64,000 bases of DNA from NCBI GenBank assembly GCA_037693485.1, contig CM075346.1, positions 12,677,501-12,741,500 on the forward strand, in the 5' to 3' direction. Each line of letters starts with the position of its first letter. Position 1 is the stretch's first letter. Origin of the DNA: Kitagawia praeruptora. Its lineage: Eukaryota; Streptophyta; Magnoliopsida; Apiales; Apiaceae. Positions 1-11,483 of the stretch are shown here, piece after piece. Below the pieces are notes generated by a model that had not been told where the DNA came from, did not search any database, and was given only the letters and a program-made list of their open reading frames with translations. Both the position numbers and the translations under genes were made by a program.

Positions 1-2
1 TT

Positions 3-1534
3 TCAGAGTCTATTCCATCAGGAACTGATCTTTCAGAGTCTACTAAAGGAAGATCAATAACTAGCAGCAATATGGAATCTACTGATTCTACTGATCAAAG
101 GAGAGTTATTGAAGGCAGAGAGAATTTTTCTACAAGAGATACCACTAACTTAGGGGGAGAGACTAGCAGAGTTAATCTACCACCTGTTAGAAAATGGACC
201 AAGGATCATACTGAAGATTTGATTATTGGTGATCCAAATAGTGGTGTTCGAACTAGAAGATCAATTCAAAATGAATGGTTGTATAGTTGCTTTCTCTCAA
301 AGAATGAACCTAAGAAGGTTGAAGAAGCCTTACAGGATCCTGATTGGGTAATAGCAATGCAGGAGGAGTTAAATGAGTTTGAGAGAAACAAAGTCTGGAA
401 ACTGGTACCAATCCAAAGTTTCCAAATCATGTCTACAAACTTGACAAGGCACTCTATTGACTAAAGCAGGCACCAAGAGCATGGTATGAGACTTTGTCTA
501 AATTTCTTCTTGAAAATGGCTTCACAAGAGGTACAATTGACAAAACTCTATTCTTTAGAAAGATAAAAGGTGAATTGCTTTTAGTTCAAGTTTATGTTGA
601 TGATATTATTTTTGGCTCTACTAATGAAAAGTTGTGTGCTAAGTTTAGCAAGCTTATGCAGTCTAAGTATCAGATGAGCATGATGGGTGAATTAAATTAT
701 TTCTTAGGCTTGCAGGTCAAACAGACTGAGACTGGTATTTTTATTAATCAGTCAAAGTATATCAAAGATCTCTTAAGAAGGTTTGACTTTCAAGACTATG
801 CAGTTGCAAAAACACCCATGGCAACAGCCACTAAACTAGACTCTGATCCTAAGGGGAAGAGTGTGGATAATACTAGTTATAGAGGCATGATAGGCTCATT
901 GTTATATCTAACTGCAAGTAGGCCAGATATAATGTTTTCTACCTGTTTATGTGCTAGATTCCAAAGTGATCCTAAGGAATCTCATTTAATTGCTGTGAAG
1001 AGAATTTTTAGATATCTCAAAGGAACTCCAAATCTTGGTTTGTGGTACCCTAGAGAATCTGATTTCTTTCTAATTGGCTATTCAGACTCTGATTATGCAG
1101 GGTGTAAAATAGACAGGAAAAGCACTACAGGTACATGTCAATTCTTGGGAAATAGATTGATTTCTTGGGCAAGCAAGAAGCAACAATCTGTTTCAACCTC
1201 AACTGCAGAAGCTGAGTACATAGCAGCAGGCAGTTGTTGTGCACAGCTCCTTTGGATAAGAAATCAGTTGATGGATTATGGTATGACACTTAGTAATATT
1301 CCTATGTTTTGTGATAATACTAGTGCTATTAAAATTGCAGAAAATCCAGTTCAACATTCAAGGACTAAGCACATTGATGTCAGGTATCATTTTATTAGAG
1401 AACATATTGAAAATGGTACTGTGGAACTTCATTTTTTTCCTACTGACAAACAGCTTGCAGATATTCTAACTAAACCACTTGATGAGACTACATTCAGTAG
1501 ATTAGTAAGTGAGTTAGGAATGTTAAATTTTTAG
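3..1534 (+). pseudogene. E1 pol remnant (integrase-RT linker, RT, RNase H)
   Basis: The reading frame is open from the window edge through the integrase-RT linker (IIGDPNSGVRTRR) to about position 405. About 99 codons present in E2 pol are then missing, including the first catalytic RT aspartate motif (MDVKSAFLNG in E2). After the junction the frame has a TGA at 458-460 where E2 has the Gly of ALYGLKQAP. From about 461 the RT continues open with YVDDIIFGST, followed by RNase H (GYSDSDYAGC, STAEAEYIAAGS) and a stop at 1534. The product would lack a complete RT active site. The deletion and stop are seen directly; inactivity is inferred. Confidence 0.9.
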
Positions 1535-2091
1535 ATCTTTAACATCTGCAATAGTAGCAAGGTATGTTGTTTTTGGCTTATAGACTTGATATTCTTGTCA
1601 GGATCTATATTTGATTGTTAAATTCTTTAGCTATAACACTTTGCCTTGATAAATTTCAGTATGATAGACTTGTTAATAATCATCAGGATTAGATTTGTTA
1701 TCAGGATGCTGACGTCATCAGTATTGTGTCAGTATCATGATTATGAAAATTGTTTCAGATCCTGACGTTTACCTTGTGTAGTAATCTAATTCTATGATGT
1801 GTTAAGTCTATGCCAGCATGTTTTAATATTTGCATACTGATAATTTATACATCATTCATAATCAAAAGACAAGTAGATAATAAGAAATTGTATTTTCATT
1901 AATTGAAATCATTACATATATGGAAATGAAATACAACATCTTTTTGTCTAACTTCTACTGATAATCCTATACTTGTCTAATGAAATGAGTTCTGAGGTAC
2001 AGGACAAGGAGCATCTCAAGAAATCCATCAGGGGATTAAACAGCCTCATCTGCTCTTAGATTCCTTGTCTGGGCGACTTGAATGAGAGTAG

Positions 2092-2361
2092 CTAACTTAA
2101 ATGAATAGCATCCCCATCAAGATCAACCTCAGACTCTCGGCCAAATTCTTCATCCTCAAGTTTTGAGGAGGTTAGGGGAATATTGTATCCAACAGATGGA
2201 TGTTCTAGGAGAAATCTCTGGATATTATCGGAAACCAATCCATCCATGATTAGTTCGATGAGAAGAGTCATCTTTTCAAAGAGATAATCAAGAACAGGAT
2301 GTTCATCGACCGTGAAAGATCTAAAGAATGGATTTGAATGGAATTTTGGTTTGAGGAGCAT
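2092..2361 (-). CDS. Small antisense ORF in E1 spacer, unknown function
   Basis: An 89-codon ATG-started frame runs opposite to the element. I do not recognise the product. It has a hydrophobic middle (around VLDYLFEKMTLLIELIMDGL, residues 23-42) and an acidic C-terminus. The ATG is preceded by a pyrimidine-rich stretch and has A at -3, as expected of a plant leader. E2 has no obvious counterpart in its spacer. Antisense extra ORFs are known mainly from some Ty3/gypsy lineages. This may be a chance ORF; at 89 codons in AT-rich DNA it is only suggestive. Confidence 0.3.
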   Translation of the reverse strand: MLLKPKFHSNPFFRSFTVDEHPVLDYLFEKMTLLIELIMDGLVSDNIQRFLLEHPSVGYNIPLTSSKLEDEEFGRESEVDLDGDAIHLS

Positions 2362-2879
2362 TGTTGAGAAGAAAAGAAATTGAAAGGTTTATGGAGAATG
2401 GCATAAGGCGTCTGTTTCTTTTAAAGAAAGACGTGAGAAGCTGAACAGTCACTTGGAAGTTTTAATGAAGTCAGATGCTAATTATTGCATATGACTGTAT
2501 TTCTTGTTTTCAAGAAATGTTGAATATATCTAACCAATTGATTTTTGTTCAGATTAATTGTTTATTTCTTTTTCAGATAAAAGAAGAATGCCACGTGGAA
2601 ACTCCATATTAAGTCTCTGAAATCAGGATGATAATGATCAGGATTTCATGTGTGACCATCAGGATTTGAGAATTATCATATTTTTAAATCACATTGTATT
2701 TTATGACTATTTTGATGGGAGGTCAACAGGAAAAAGAAGCTGATCAGTATTGATTTTTATCTTGATAATACCCTGATTTATTTCATAAAAATCAATTTTG
2801 GATTTTATTTTCCAAAAATCGTGGGTAACCGCATTTTTTCAGGGACTAACACCTGTCAATCTACGTGTCAACGTGGGAT

Positions 2880-3033
2880 AGTGGTCTGAAAGATTTGTGA
2901 AATATATTTGTTTTGAAACTCTAATCGTGTAATTGCTTTCTCTAATTTCACATTCTCTAAAGCAAAAACACTCTTGAGTTTTCAAAATCACTAATCCATT
3001 TCAAGAATTTTTCAAGTTCTTTTCAGATCAAAA
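2880..3033 (+). promoter_or_regulatory. Possible internal promoter/leader of the E1 extra ORF
   Basis: The segment has an AAATATATTT TATA-like stretch near 2900, then AACTCTAATCG, then a CT/AA-rich leader to ATGGCG. The corresponding place in E2 (minus strand, about 15160-15400) also has ACTCTAATCG and an upstream ACACGTGTC box. E1 has ACGTGTCAACGTGGGA at about 2860. The similarity was seen by eye only; promoter function is inferred. Confidence 0.3.
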
Positions 3034-6000
3034 ATGGCGACTCAGAGAAGATTACCTAAGTCAGTAGTTTTCAAGTTTGGTGACTTTGATTTTATGATGA
3101 ACAATCATGTAGCAGCTATCACCAACAAGGAAGGAGTATTAACTGATTTTCATCCAATCATGGACTTTCTGGCGAATGGACCATTAAGTTATGCATTGAC
3201 AGCATCTCCACAAATTAATCAATCAGCTGTTTCACAAGCTTGGGAGAATGCTGAGGTAATTGATTCTACTCAGAGTCAATCAGGTAAGATTGTTCTACAC
3301 TTAGGACAAGACTCATTTGATATTACTGAATCTGTCGTTAATTCAGTACTTCACTTACCTGTTAGTTTGATTTATGAGAATGTACCATCTGATGATAATG
3401 TGAGAACTATGTTGTCTGAATTAGGTTATAGTGGACCTCTAGACAACATGAGCCAATTGAATAGGTCTTTTCTTAGAAAGGAATGGTCTTTCTTCTTTGA
3501 TCAAATTGCTAAATGTTTTACTGGTAAATGTAGTTCTTTTCAGCAAATTACTTCTGTTACATCACATATTGCTTATAGTTTGCTTTATGACAGAGTAGTT
3601 AACATTGGTCATATTATCTTAAGTCAGATGTGTATCAAACTTGGGTTAAGAGATCAAAATAGGAAAATGGTTTATTATCATAGATTTATGCAAATGTTTA
3701 TTAACCATTTTATTCCTGATGTTGAAGCTAGATTTTGTAGGGAACATTGTGTTTCTTCTTATGTACAGCAAAAGAGAATTTTCTCTGACATTATAAAGAA
3801 GGACAATGAAAATAATCTAGATGAAATACCTGCAATTCATTATCCACATCATTTTCAGGTAATTCTTAAAACTCATCTTCCTACTCTCTACAATTCTTCT
3901 TTCTTTTGTGGTGAAATGGCTCAGGAATCTCATTTGGAGGAGAACCTACCTGTGTCTACCCAAGTAGCCCAAAACATTATAGTCTCTGAAACAATTCAAG
4001 AACCAAATTTTGATCCACAGCCTATTGTTTCAAAGAAACCAACCTCTGGTGTTTCTCAAAAGACATCAGTTGTAAGGAAGAGAAGATTTGTTGTGTCAAG
4101 TAGTAGTAATTCTAGTGAAGATGATGATGATTTAACTCTTGCTGAGAGAGCAGAATTGAAGGCTGCAATTCAACTTTCTCTGTTAGCACAAAGAGATGAA
4201 AAACCTAGTCACAGCCAGGCTGCAGTCTCCCAAAAGGCTGTAGTTCTTAAAAAGGGAAAACAGTTACTGGATACTGTCTCTCAAAAGACTGTGTCTATTG
4301 AACAAAGATCTCATCCCAAGATCACTTTTTTGTCTACACCTCTTGAGTCTTCTCAGGATAAATCTTTTGCTCACTATACCAGGAGAACAAGGAGAAAGAT
4401 TCAATTGTCACCTACACACACAGAGTCTAGTCCAACTAACATTATGCAGGTTTCTACACATCAAGGTACATCTATGTCAGTATTTGACAAGAGAGATTTG
4501 GATATTGATTCTTCATGGGAAACTACATTGTCATACAGAATGGCTATGGGACTTATCTCTCTAAAAGTGAAACTTTCCAGGCCAGTTCTAAATTTTCTAA
4601 GTGAAAGTGTTCCTAGACTTTCATTTCCTGAAGAATATGGACTTCTACATCAAAGACTTGACTTAATGAAGATGTATTTTTATGTATCTGTCAGAAGACA
4701 ATTAGTCAAGAAATTTGGACTCTCGAAGCATGTTGCACTTCAATCACTTCATGCATATTTATTTGACAAAGATGTCATTATTGAAGATGCCTCAGCTCAA
4801 GGTGAACAACTGGAGGAAGTAGATAGAGGAATGCAGTCAACAGAAGATACTATTGCACCAGTGGTGAATAGTAGGAAAGATCAGATCACAGTCACTACAA
4901 CACAAGAACCATCTAGTCAGAGGAAGGATGACTCAGGAGCTGTGATAGCTGATGCTGAAAGGACTTCTGTGATGACTGAGAATGCAAGTGAGATACCCTA
5001 TGATATTGGAGGAATAACTTTGACTGGTTTTCTTGAAGATCAAACAAATTTTGTTCAGTCAGAGTCTATCCACCTTGAGGGTGAGTCTCAGCAAACAACA
5101 CTTAAAGATGGTGATGTACTAACTATGGTGTCTAATGAAGTATTACTGAAGACATCAGAGTCTAGTAAAGAACCTGAAAGTGGTATACTGGAGCCTGTAG
5201 TTTCTGAAAGGAAAGAAGATGATTGTATGGGTTCAGAGACTATAGCAGCTCACTCCTTGGAGAAAACCTCAAGCCCCTTGCCATATGAGGAACCCTCTCT
5301 CCATGTGAGTTCAGGTATAAAAACTCCTTCTAAACTCTATTTTTCTGTAGGTCATGAGAGCACTTATCCAAATTTGAGTGATACACTTGAAAAGATGGAC
5401 TTAGATCCACAATCAGAGCGGCTGGCTCCTGACCAGGCAAAAGGTGAGGTAGAAAGAGTGTTGACTTTAGTAAGTCAAAGTGAGAATGAGGGTATGGATG
5501 ATCAACTCCATAGTGAGGGAGAGAAAATTAGGAAACCATCGTTTGATTTCTGGGATCAGGTTTTTCCTGAATCTTGGTCTGAAAATCTTGGTATGGATGC
5601 TGGTACTTATTCATTTATCAAAATGTATCAGAAGAATGACCTAGCACATCACAATGCAAAGCCAGAAGTTAAAGCTCAGAAGCAAAAGGAGAGGCTTGCA
5701 GGAATCATTAACAGAAGAGGTGCCAGGATAAAACAATCTCTTGATACATATGTACCAGATGAAGTTCCTAATGATCCTATTGTTCCTTTGTATGTACTTC
5801 CAATATCAGCTAGAATTTAGATATCTACGGTCTTTGATCACTCTAAGGAGGAGTCAGGATTTGAAGATGTTAGTACACAAAATACTGGTGAAGGAGATGA
5901 TGATTAGGTTTCAGCTCCAGATCAGGAAGATGAAGATGTTGATACTTCTAATCAGGTTTTATTACTTGAATATCATACAACACAAGCAACTTCTTCTACA

Positions 6001-6345
6001 AGACTTGAAGATACAGTTCTTTCTGATTCTGATTCTGAAGATACTAGAAGCACTTCCAACATTGAAGTTCATTCTGATGTTTTGAAAGATAGTCAGAATT
6101 CTCAAATTGCTATGCAAACAAGACTTCAATCACTTGAAGATAACCAAGTCACAATTATGGAAAATCAAGCAGTTCTGATGAATATCATTTGTTCTATTTC
6201 TGAATCTCTTGGAATTAATGTTGTTGATGTCAAAAAGGGGGAGATAAAGACAATTCAAAGACAACAACAACAACAATACCAGACTGGGGGAGATAAAGCC
6301 GGGGGAGATAAAGAGCAGACAAAGGGAAGTAAAAAGAAGAACTAG
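3034..6345 (+). pseudogene. E1 extra ORF after pol, with two in-frame stops
   Basis: The frame begins at ATGGCG (MATQRRLPK) and is open for 928 codons to TAG at 5818-5820. The same frame then continues through a second TAG near 5908 to the true-looking end at 6345, so the ancestral protein was about 1100 residues. An N-terminal domain (about residues 30-270) contains LRKEWSFFFDQIAKCF and matches the E2 extra ORF. The middle is Ser/Gln/Glu-rich and probably disordered. The C-terminus has a coiled-coil-like RLQSLEDNQ..ESL segment and DVKKGE, also matched in E2, then a Gln run and a basic tail. The position is that of the env-like ORF of Sireviruses, but I see no clear signal peptide or transmembrane helix. 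Function is unknown. Confidence 0.75.
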
Positions 6346-6568
6346 GAGTGACAGTGGTGAATCTCAGCTAGGAAGTGGTTAAGGAAGAGCAGCATTAATA
6401 GTTAAAATTCTTTCTTCTAAGTACTAGATAAACGTCTACATCTGGGAAGGAGGTACTTAACTTCATAATTCTACATTCATAAATTCTATTCTGGTTGTAT
6501 TGTTATATGTTTTGACATCCACAACTTAGATTTATGCTTCAGATTTTAAAGCATAAATAGGGGGAGAT
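6346..6568 (+). other. E1 3' untranslated region and polypurine tract
   Basis: This is noncoding between the extra ORF and the LTR. It ends in AATAGGGGGAGAT (6556-6568), a polypurine tract directly before the TGTTAGGA start of the LTR, as needed for plus-strand priming. Confidence 0.8.
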
Positions 6569-7279
6569 TGTTAGGAATAATTCATAAGTTGTGATGTTAA
6601 GAATAGAATTTACACATTATACTTCTTGTAATCCTGATCTTATAAAGGATTTAGCACTATATATAGGATTTATGTGTAAAACAGTTATCTGTACAGTTTA
6701 GTCAGGAATGAACAGTGTATCGGAGACTAAATGTCAGGAACAAAGAGCAAATCCTGATGACAGGTCTAATACTGATGATGATCAGATACTGATGCAAGAT
6801 GAAATCCTGATATCAGTCGTATTACTGATGATGTCATTGTGGATGCTACAGAAACTGGCAAGTGCTATAAAACAGGATCGTTGTTTGAAGAACAAGCAAG
6901 AAGATATTATGAAGGAAAGAGTTTTCTATTGAAGGAAACTATCGACTAGAAGACAGAACATTGTCATGTATAGATTATATCCTTCTGTTATTAGTTGATA
7001 GGTAGCATATAAATACTCTCTCTATGTCATTGTAAAAAGTGTAAGTTCGTGAGGTTTGTAATCGTGAATATACGAGAGTACAAACAGAGAGAGAGAGATT
7101 TGTATTGTCAACAGCTGCTAAAGGTATTGTACACCTTTGGTAGAGTTTGTATTTGATCTTATTAATACAAACAGAGTTTAATTCATTCGTTTATTCTTGT
7201 TCATATAATCAAGCAAAAATCAGACACAATTATATAACTTGTATTCAACCCCCCCTTCTACAAGTTATTCGAGTTAACA
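6569..7279 (+). repeat. E1 3' LTR (711 bp)
   Basis: The LTR begins TGTTAGG and ends TTAACA, with the polypurine tract immediately upstream. It carries ATCCTGAT and ATACTGATG repeats at about 6630-6830 in the U3 part, a TATA box and a poly-C stretch near the end. The 5' LTR is outside the window, so the age cannot be estimated. Confidence 0.85.
7008..7015 (+). promoter_or_regulatory. TATA box in E1 LTR
   Basis: TATAAATA followed by CTCTCTCTATG, about 440 bases into the LTR. This is a normal position for the U3/R border of a copia LTR. Confidence 0.6.
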
Positions 7280-7404
7280 TCCATTATTACTGGACTGAAC
7301 ATTACTGGATATGTAATAGGTATCTAATCAGCCTCTTTTTAAAATTGAAGCTAATAGCCCCCCCTTCTCTATTTGACATAATCCTTGACATAAAATTTCT
7401 TCAG

Positions 7405-7499
7405 CACTCTGCAGCGTTGTCTTCTATAACTACATAAAAGTCAAGGATGTTCGTTCATCTCAACTTCCAGTTGAAAGTATTTCAGAAAGAATGGTGAAG
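7405..7499 (+). CDS. Penultimate exon of a TPT-family nucleotide-sugar transporter gene
   Basis: After an acceptor TTTCTTCAG the frame reads LCSVVFYNYIKVKDVRSSQL and continues to SERMVK, then a GT donor at 7500. This fits the end of the last membrane helix and start of the cytosolic tail of plant transporters of the At1g48230/At3g17430 type (triose-phosphate translocator/nucleotide-sugar transporter family, Golgi or other endomembranes), as recalled from the family. The frame continues in phase 0 into the exon at 24831. Earlier exons would lie left of E1, outside the window. E1 ends only 125 bases upstream, in the preceding intron. The exact acceptor (7404 or 7414) is uncertain. Substrate is not predictable. 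Confidence 0.75.
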
Positions 7500-7642
7500 G
7501 TCAGTTTTTGCATTACTTCTTGTTATTTCTGGACAAGCTAATTTATGACTTATTTGCTTCTATTTGGTAAGGCTTATTTTTTCTGAAAACGTTTTGTAGA
7601 CAACATGCTCAGGCTATCACTTATCAGTGAGTAGGGGAAGGA
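7500..7642 (+). other. Start of the transporter intron, before the MULE
   Basis: A GTCAGT donor and ordinary AT-rich intron sequence run up to the target duplication of the MULE. The intron resumes at 24335. Confidence 0.65.
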
Positions 7643-7651
7643 TACTAATAA
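7643..7651. repeat. Left 9-bp target-site duplication of the MULE
   Basis: TACTAATAA, identical to 24326-24334. Nine-base duplications are typical of Mutator-like elements. Confidence 0.93.
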
Positions 7652-7746
7652 GGGAAATTCTATATGGTACCAATGTAGTTTTGGCTTTTCTACATGGTAC
7701 CACCACTTTATTTGCTTCTCTACATGGTACCCCTAAACTAATGTTT
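7652..7746 (+). repeat. Left terminal inverted repeat of the MULE
   Basis: Starts GGGAAATTCTATATGG. It contains TAYATGGTACC at 7661, 7691 and 7721, exactly 30 bases apart. It matches the right end inverted with 3 differences in 95, after which similarity falls off. Confidence 0.92.
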
Positions 7747-8072
7747 CCTTCTAACTGATACCCCTCCGTCCAAGCAAACGTTGTAGAAATGTTTAAAAGC
7801 ACAAAAGTCACCAGATTCAAACTATTTTTTGGCGCCAAATATAACAAAAAGCAGAAATGAAGGGAAAAACAGGGGATATTTTACAAAAAGCAGACAGCAT
7901 CCAAAATAGACCAACATATATCCAAATTACAGAAATGATAGCTAAATATCATCCCCAAAAACCTAGTAGTAACCCCAAAAACTTGGTTTCATCCAAAGTA
8001 AACCAGACAGCAGTGAGATGCATCCAAAATAGACCAACATATATCCAAATTACATAAAGGTAAAATATAAGT
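7747..8072 (-). other. MULE 3' flank
   Basis: Noncoding DNA between the left TIR and the transposase stop. It holds a direct repeat of about 34 bases beginning GCATCCAAAATAGACC (from 7898 and from 8020). Confidence 0.6.
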
Positions 8073-10820
8073 CTAGTTCTGATGCTGAGCCTGAGATGTA
8101 GTGAGAACAGAAGCTTGTGATGGTTGTGATGTAGTCCCTTGAGTTGTACTCTTTCTCTTCCTTGTAGAGGGTCCAGCTTGTGCATTTCCTTTTGCTGCTT
8201 CCTTTGCTGCCTTAGCTGCTGCTCTGGCTGCTTTTGCAACATTTGATTGATCTCTAAGCCTTGTATTTCTGACCAACTTTGGGACAGCTCCCTGCAGTTC
8301 TTTGGCAGTTGGTGCACCCTTACAAGTTCTTGCATTATGGCCAAAATGACCACAAGTCTGACATTTAACTGTCTTACTTCTTTTTCCCTTTGGATCCTCA
8401 CCCTCTTCTCTTCTCCTGTTTCTGCTTGGCCTGCCCACTCCCCTTTTTAGTGCAGGTGCAGTAATGGTGGGAAGGCCTTCATATTGAGGCCAAGTGTCTT
8501 TATCAGTAATTGGATTGATGCTATAGTTGTAGGACTGCTTATATGTCTTAACTGAATACCAGGAGCTCACAAATTTAATTGGATCAACCTTTGCATGCTG
8601 CATAGCCCTAATGGCATGCCTACATGGAATACCAGATAGCTACCAAGCACCACATGAACAGAGTTTGCTATTCAAAGACAGTGGAAACTGAGATTTACCT
8701 TCATGGATCTCATATTCACCAGGATATGACATGTATGCCTTACAGCTGATTGTATTTTTGCTGATGTCCTTGACAGTTTTCTGAATTTTAGGACAAAGAT
8801 CATCATCATTCCAATTCTGAGCAACTTGCAGCCTTGTTGCTATTCTAACCATGCACACCCTTCTAATACCTATGAACAACAATCTGTATCAACATATTAG
8901 TAACTCAGGTGGACTCAAATACAAATAAAATTCAAGTTTAGTGAAATTACCTTCAAGTAGAGTCAAGACTGGCCTACATCTATCAACACCTAGAGTTGCA
9001 TTGAAACTCTCAACAAAATTTGATGTGTTAGAATCATTACAGACATTGGGATCAAACTTGTGTTTGCTCCAGGTGCATGGATCTCCTAAGTTTGCAAACC
9101 AACTCATGACAGCATCACCCCCAGCTTTCTGAAGTCTCTCCATAGTTTTCCTAAATGTGAATTGACTTGTAGCATTACAAGCCCTCCAGAAGAGTGTGTA
9201 CATTAGTGGGCCAGCAAACTGTTTCTTGTAGTTTCTTGACAAGTGTTTGCAACAATATCTTCTTTTGGCACTTGGCCAAACATCTTCCAAAGCAAGCTCT
9301 ATCCCCTGCAAATCAAGGGTTAATATGTAAGCTATATAGGTGACCAAAAGAAAATAAACAACATGGAAATAGGTCATGTAAAATATACCTTTTGTCTATC
9401 TGATATGATAGTCCAGTCCTTCCTGCTGGAGTCCTTCAACAGATTATAAAGATTCCATAGAAAGAAAGACCAATTTGTCTTGTCTTCTACACTCACCACT
9501 GCATATGCCAGAGGGAAGATCTCATTGTTAGCATCCATGGCAACTGCAGACAATAATACTCCTCCATAATTCCCTTTTAGATGTGTTCCATCAACACCAA
9601 TCAAGGGTCTGCAACCTCCCAAGAACCCCTTCCACATTGCAGAGAAGGAAATGAAAATATTATCAAACATCAATTTTTTTGGAATGCTTTCAGTCTCAAC
9701 ATAAGAACAGAATGCTCTTGAATCTGGGTTTGTATCAGCAATGACCCTTGTATAAGCTGGTAAATCTGCATAAGACAGATCATGCCCCCCAAATAGCTCC
9801 TCAACTGTATACTTCTTCATCTTATATAGGGTAGATTGCTTCATATAAATCCCATACCTCTGGAACAAAAGTTTATTCAAAGCCTTTCTAGGAATATCAG
9901 GGTTAGCCCTTATATCTTCACTCAATTTTGCTGCAGCCCATTTCACAGTACATAAGGGGTTATAGACTTCCACTCCTGTGCAGCTATGTTTATTTGGATC
10001 AATCTTCTTGATTGCCCATGTGACACCATCAGCCAATACACTTGCATGTATCCTCCATCCACAACCCTCAGCATAACATGTAGCAGTATATCTAATGTTA
10101 TCTACAACCAGAACATTAACTACAAAGCCTTCCTGGACACAGTAATCTCTCAGTGTATCTTTGAAATGCATTTTGTCCATGAAAATCATCCATGGCCTCA
10201 ATACTATCTTCCCAAACTGTTTATCCTCATACAACTCTCCATTTCTATATAGGGTTTGAAAATAGTCCTCATCATCCTGATCTTCTATGAAAGCATTCCA
10301 ACTTTCAGGTCTCCAAATTTCTTTGAACTTAGGAAGCTTATTTATAATCTCCATTTCATCATCCAAAGGATCCCCTTTAGCAATTACCTCTCCATCAGAG
10401 TCAACTTCATCACTAAGGTCAGCATCCCCTTCTTGATCATCTACTTCGTTTGCATTTTGATCATCCACTTCAACATTGTCAAGGTTGAAGTCAACCATCC
10501 TTCTCACACTTCTTCCATAGTGTTCAGATTCCCCCACAGGTTCAATTGTGTCTGACTTTCCAACAACTAACCCCTTCCTTCTAGCTGTTGTTCTTGGAAT
10601 CTTTTTGTTCAAGATGGGGTCTTTTTTAGCTTGAATGCTACTGCAAGTTGGAGCAATAGGTGGTGGTGAAAACCTAGGACTCCTTCTTATGGGTAGATTT
10701 TGAAATGCTGTTTTAGGAGAAATAGGTGGTGGTGGCAAGTTAACAGGGCCCTTCCCTTTTTTCACAGGTTTTGGTTTGTTTTTTGCCTTGTTACCTTTGA
10801 CAATTTTCTTTGGTTGGGTT
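8073..10820 (-). pseudogene. MULE transposase, central and C-terminal part (MURA/MuDR-like)
   Basis: Three introns or breaks are visible. The first exon part (10820-9389) has a basic Pro-rich linker, an acidic stretch, the MuDR DNA-binding region (YCVQEGFVVNV..CYAEGCGWRIHAS) and the catalytic core GVDGTHLKGNYGG (first Asp) to ISDRQK (second Asp). A GT..AG intron follows at 9306-9388, an exon with GIELALEDVWP, RYCCKHLSRNYK and FVESFNATLG, and an intron at 8870-8950. The last exon has a SWIM finger CSCGAW..LSGIPCRHA, interrupted by TAG at 8640-8642 where the family usually has Gln, then a CCHC knuckle CQTCGHFGHNARTC. The stop would remove the SWIM His and the knuckle. E2 separates this part from the N-terminal part at 23268-23726. 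Confidence 0.88.
10816..10820. repeat. Target-site duplication of E2, left
   Basis: GGGTT, identical to 23268-23272. It lies inside a transposase exon. Confidence 0.92.
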
Positions 10821-11329
10821 TGTTAGGTCGAATACACAATAAGTAATCAAATACTGTATGAATAACTTAACAAGAACACACTGTTTAACAATTAAAAATT
10901 GTTTGGAATTAATAATTCCTCTCTCAGTGATGTAAATATCACAGAGAGCTGCTTAGGTTACAATGGATAGATTTCTCAATGTTCGATTACCCTTCTAGGG
11001 TTAACCTAACTGTATTTATAGAACATACAGCTTCGTACAATCAGTAACTGATACTCCTAAAATCAAGCTATACAATTGATATCAATCACGATTGCTTCAG
11101 TCTTCCAAGTCAACTCAATCTCTTTGACAGCTTTCCAATCTTCAAAGATATTGCTTCCATATTTATCAATCTTCAAACACTGTTGACTCTTCAGACAATA
11201 CTGCTACAGAGTTTAACAAACTCTGTTTGCGCTTCCAGTCAGTGTTTAACTAAACTCTGACTGCTTCCAGCTAAACTCTGTTCTCTGACTTTAGCTTCCA
11301 AACACTGTTTTCATCAATCATTTCTAACA
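10821..11329 (-). repeat. E2 3' LTR (509 bp)
   Basis: TGTTAGGTCG ... TTTCTAACA on the + strand; TG/CA ends. It matches 22759-23267 apart from one base. It contains several AACTCTG/AACACTG heptamers. Confidence 0.95.
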
Positions 11330-11341
11330 ATCTCCCCCAAC
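11330..11341 (-). other. E2 polypurine tract
   Basis: On the minus strand AAGTTGGGGGAGAT runs directly into the LTR start, as in E1. Confidence 0.85.
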
Positions 11342-11483
11342 TTGTCCATTAGCAAGAATGTACAAGTTTTACAGTAAATGATGATGTCAAAACAAATACA
11401 AAGTTTACAGTGTTTAACATACAAACAGAGTTTAAGCTTTTACTTAACAAATTCTACATGAAATAAGAAAATTCTTACAGACT

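Larger units (their letters stand above)
1535..3033 (+). other. E1 spacer between pol and extra ORF
   Basis: There is no sense ORF here. The spacer is rich in short motifs of the type ATCAGGAT and ATCAGTAT (for example near 1680-1740, 2625-2680 and 2740), also seen in the E1 LTR. It contains one small antisense ORF. Its last 150 bases are CT/AA-rich like a leader before the ATG at 3034. Confidence 0.6.
1..7279 (+). mobile_element. E1: Sirevirus-like Ty1/copia retrotransposon, 5' part outside window
   Basis: In order this shows the end of copia pol (RT and RNase H), a 1.5-kb spacer, a long extra ORF, a polypurine tract and a 3' LTR starting TGTTAGGAAT and ending TTAACA. The pol-then-extra-ORF order and similarity to E2 point to the Sirevirus group. 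The 5' LTR, gag, protease and integrase lie left of the window, so the target duplication cannot be tested; the five bases after the LTR are TCCAT. The copy is inactive: pol has an internal deletion and a stop, and the extra ORF has two stops. Confidence 0.88.

Noticed and set aside
7147..7437. 96-codon frame across the E1 LTR end and the transporter exon
   Set aside because: It crosses the LTR boundary and reads the exon in the wrong frame.
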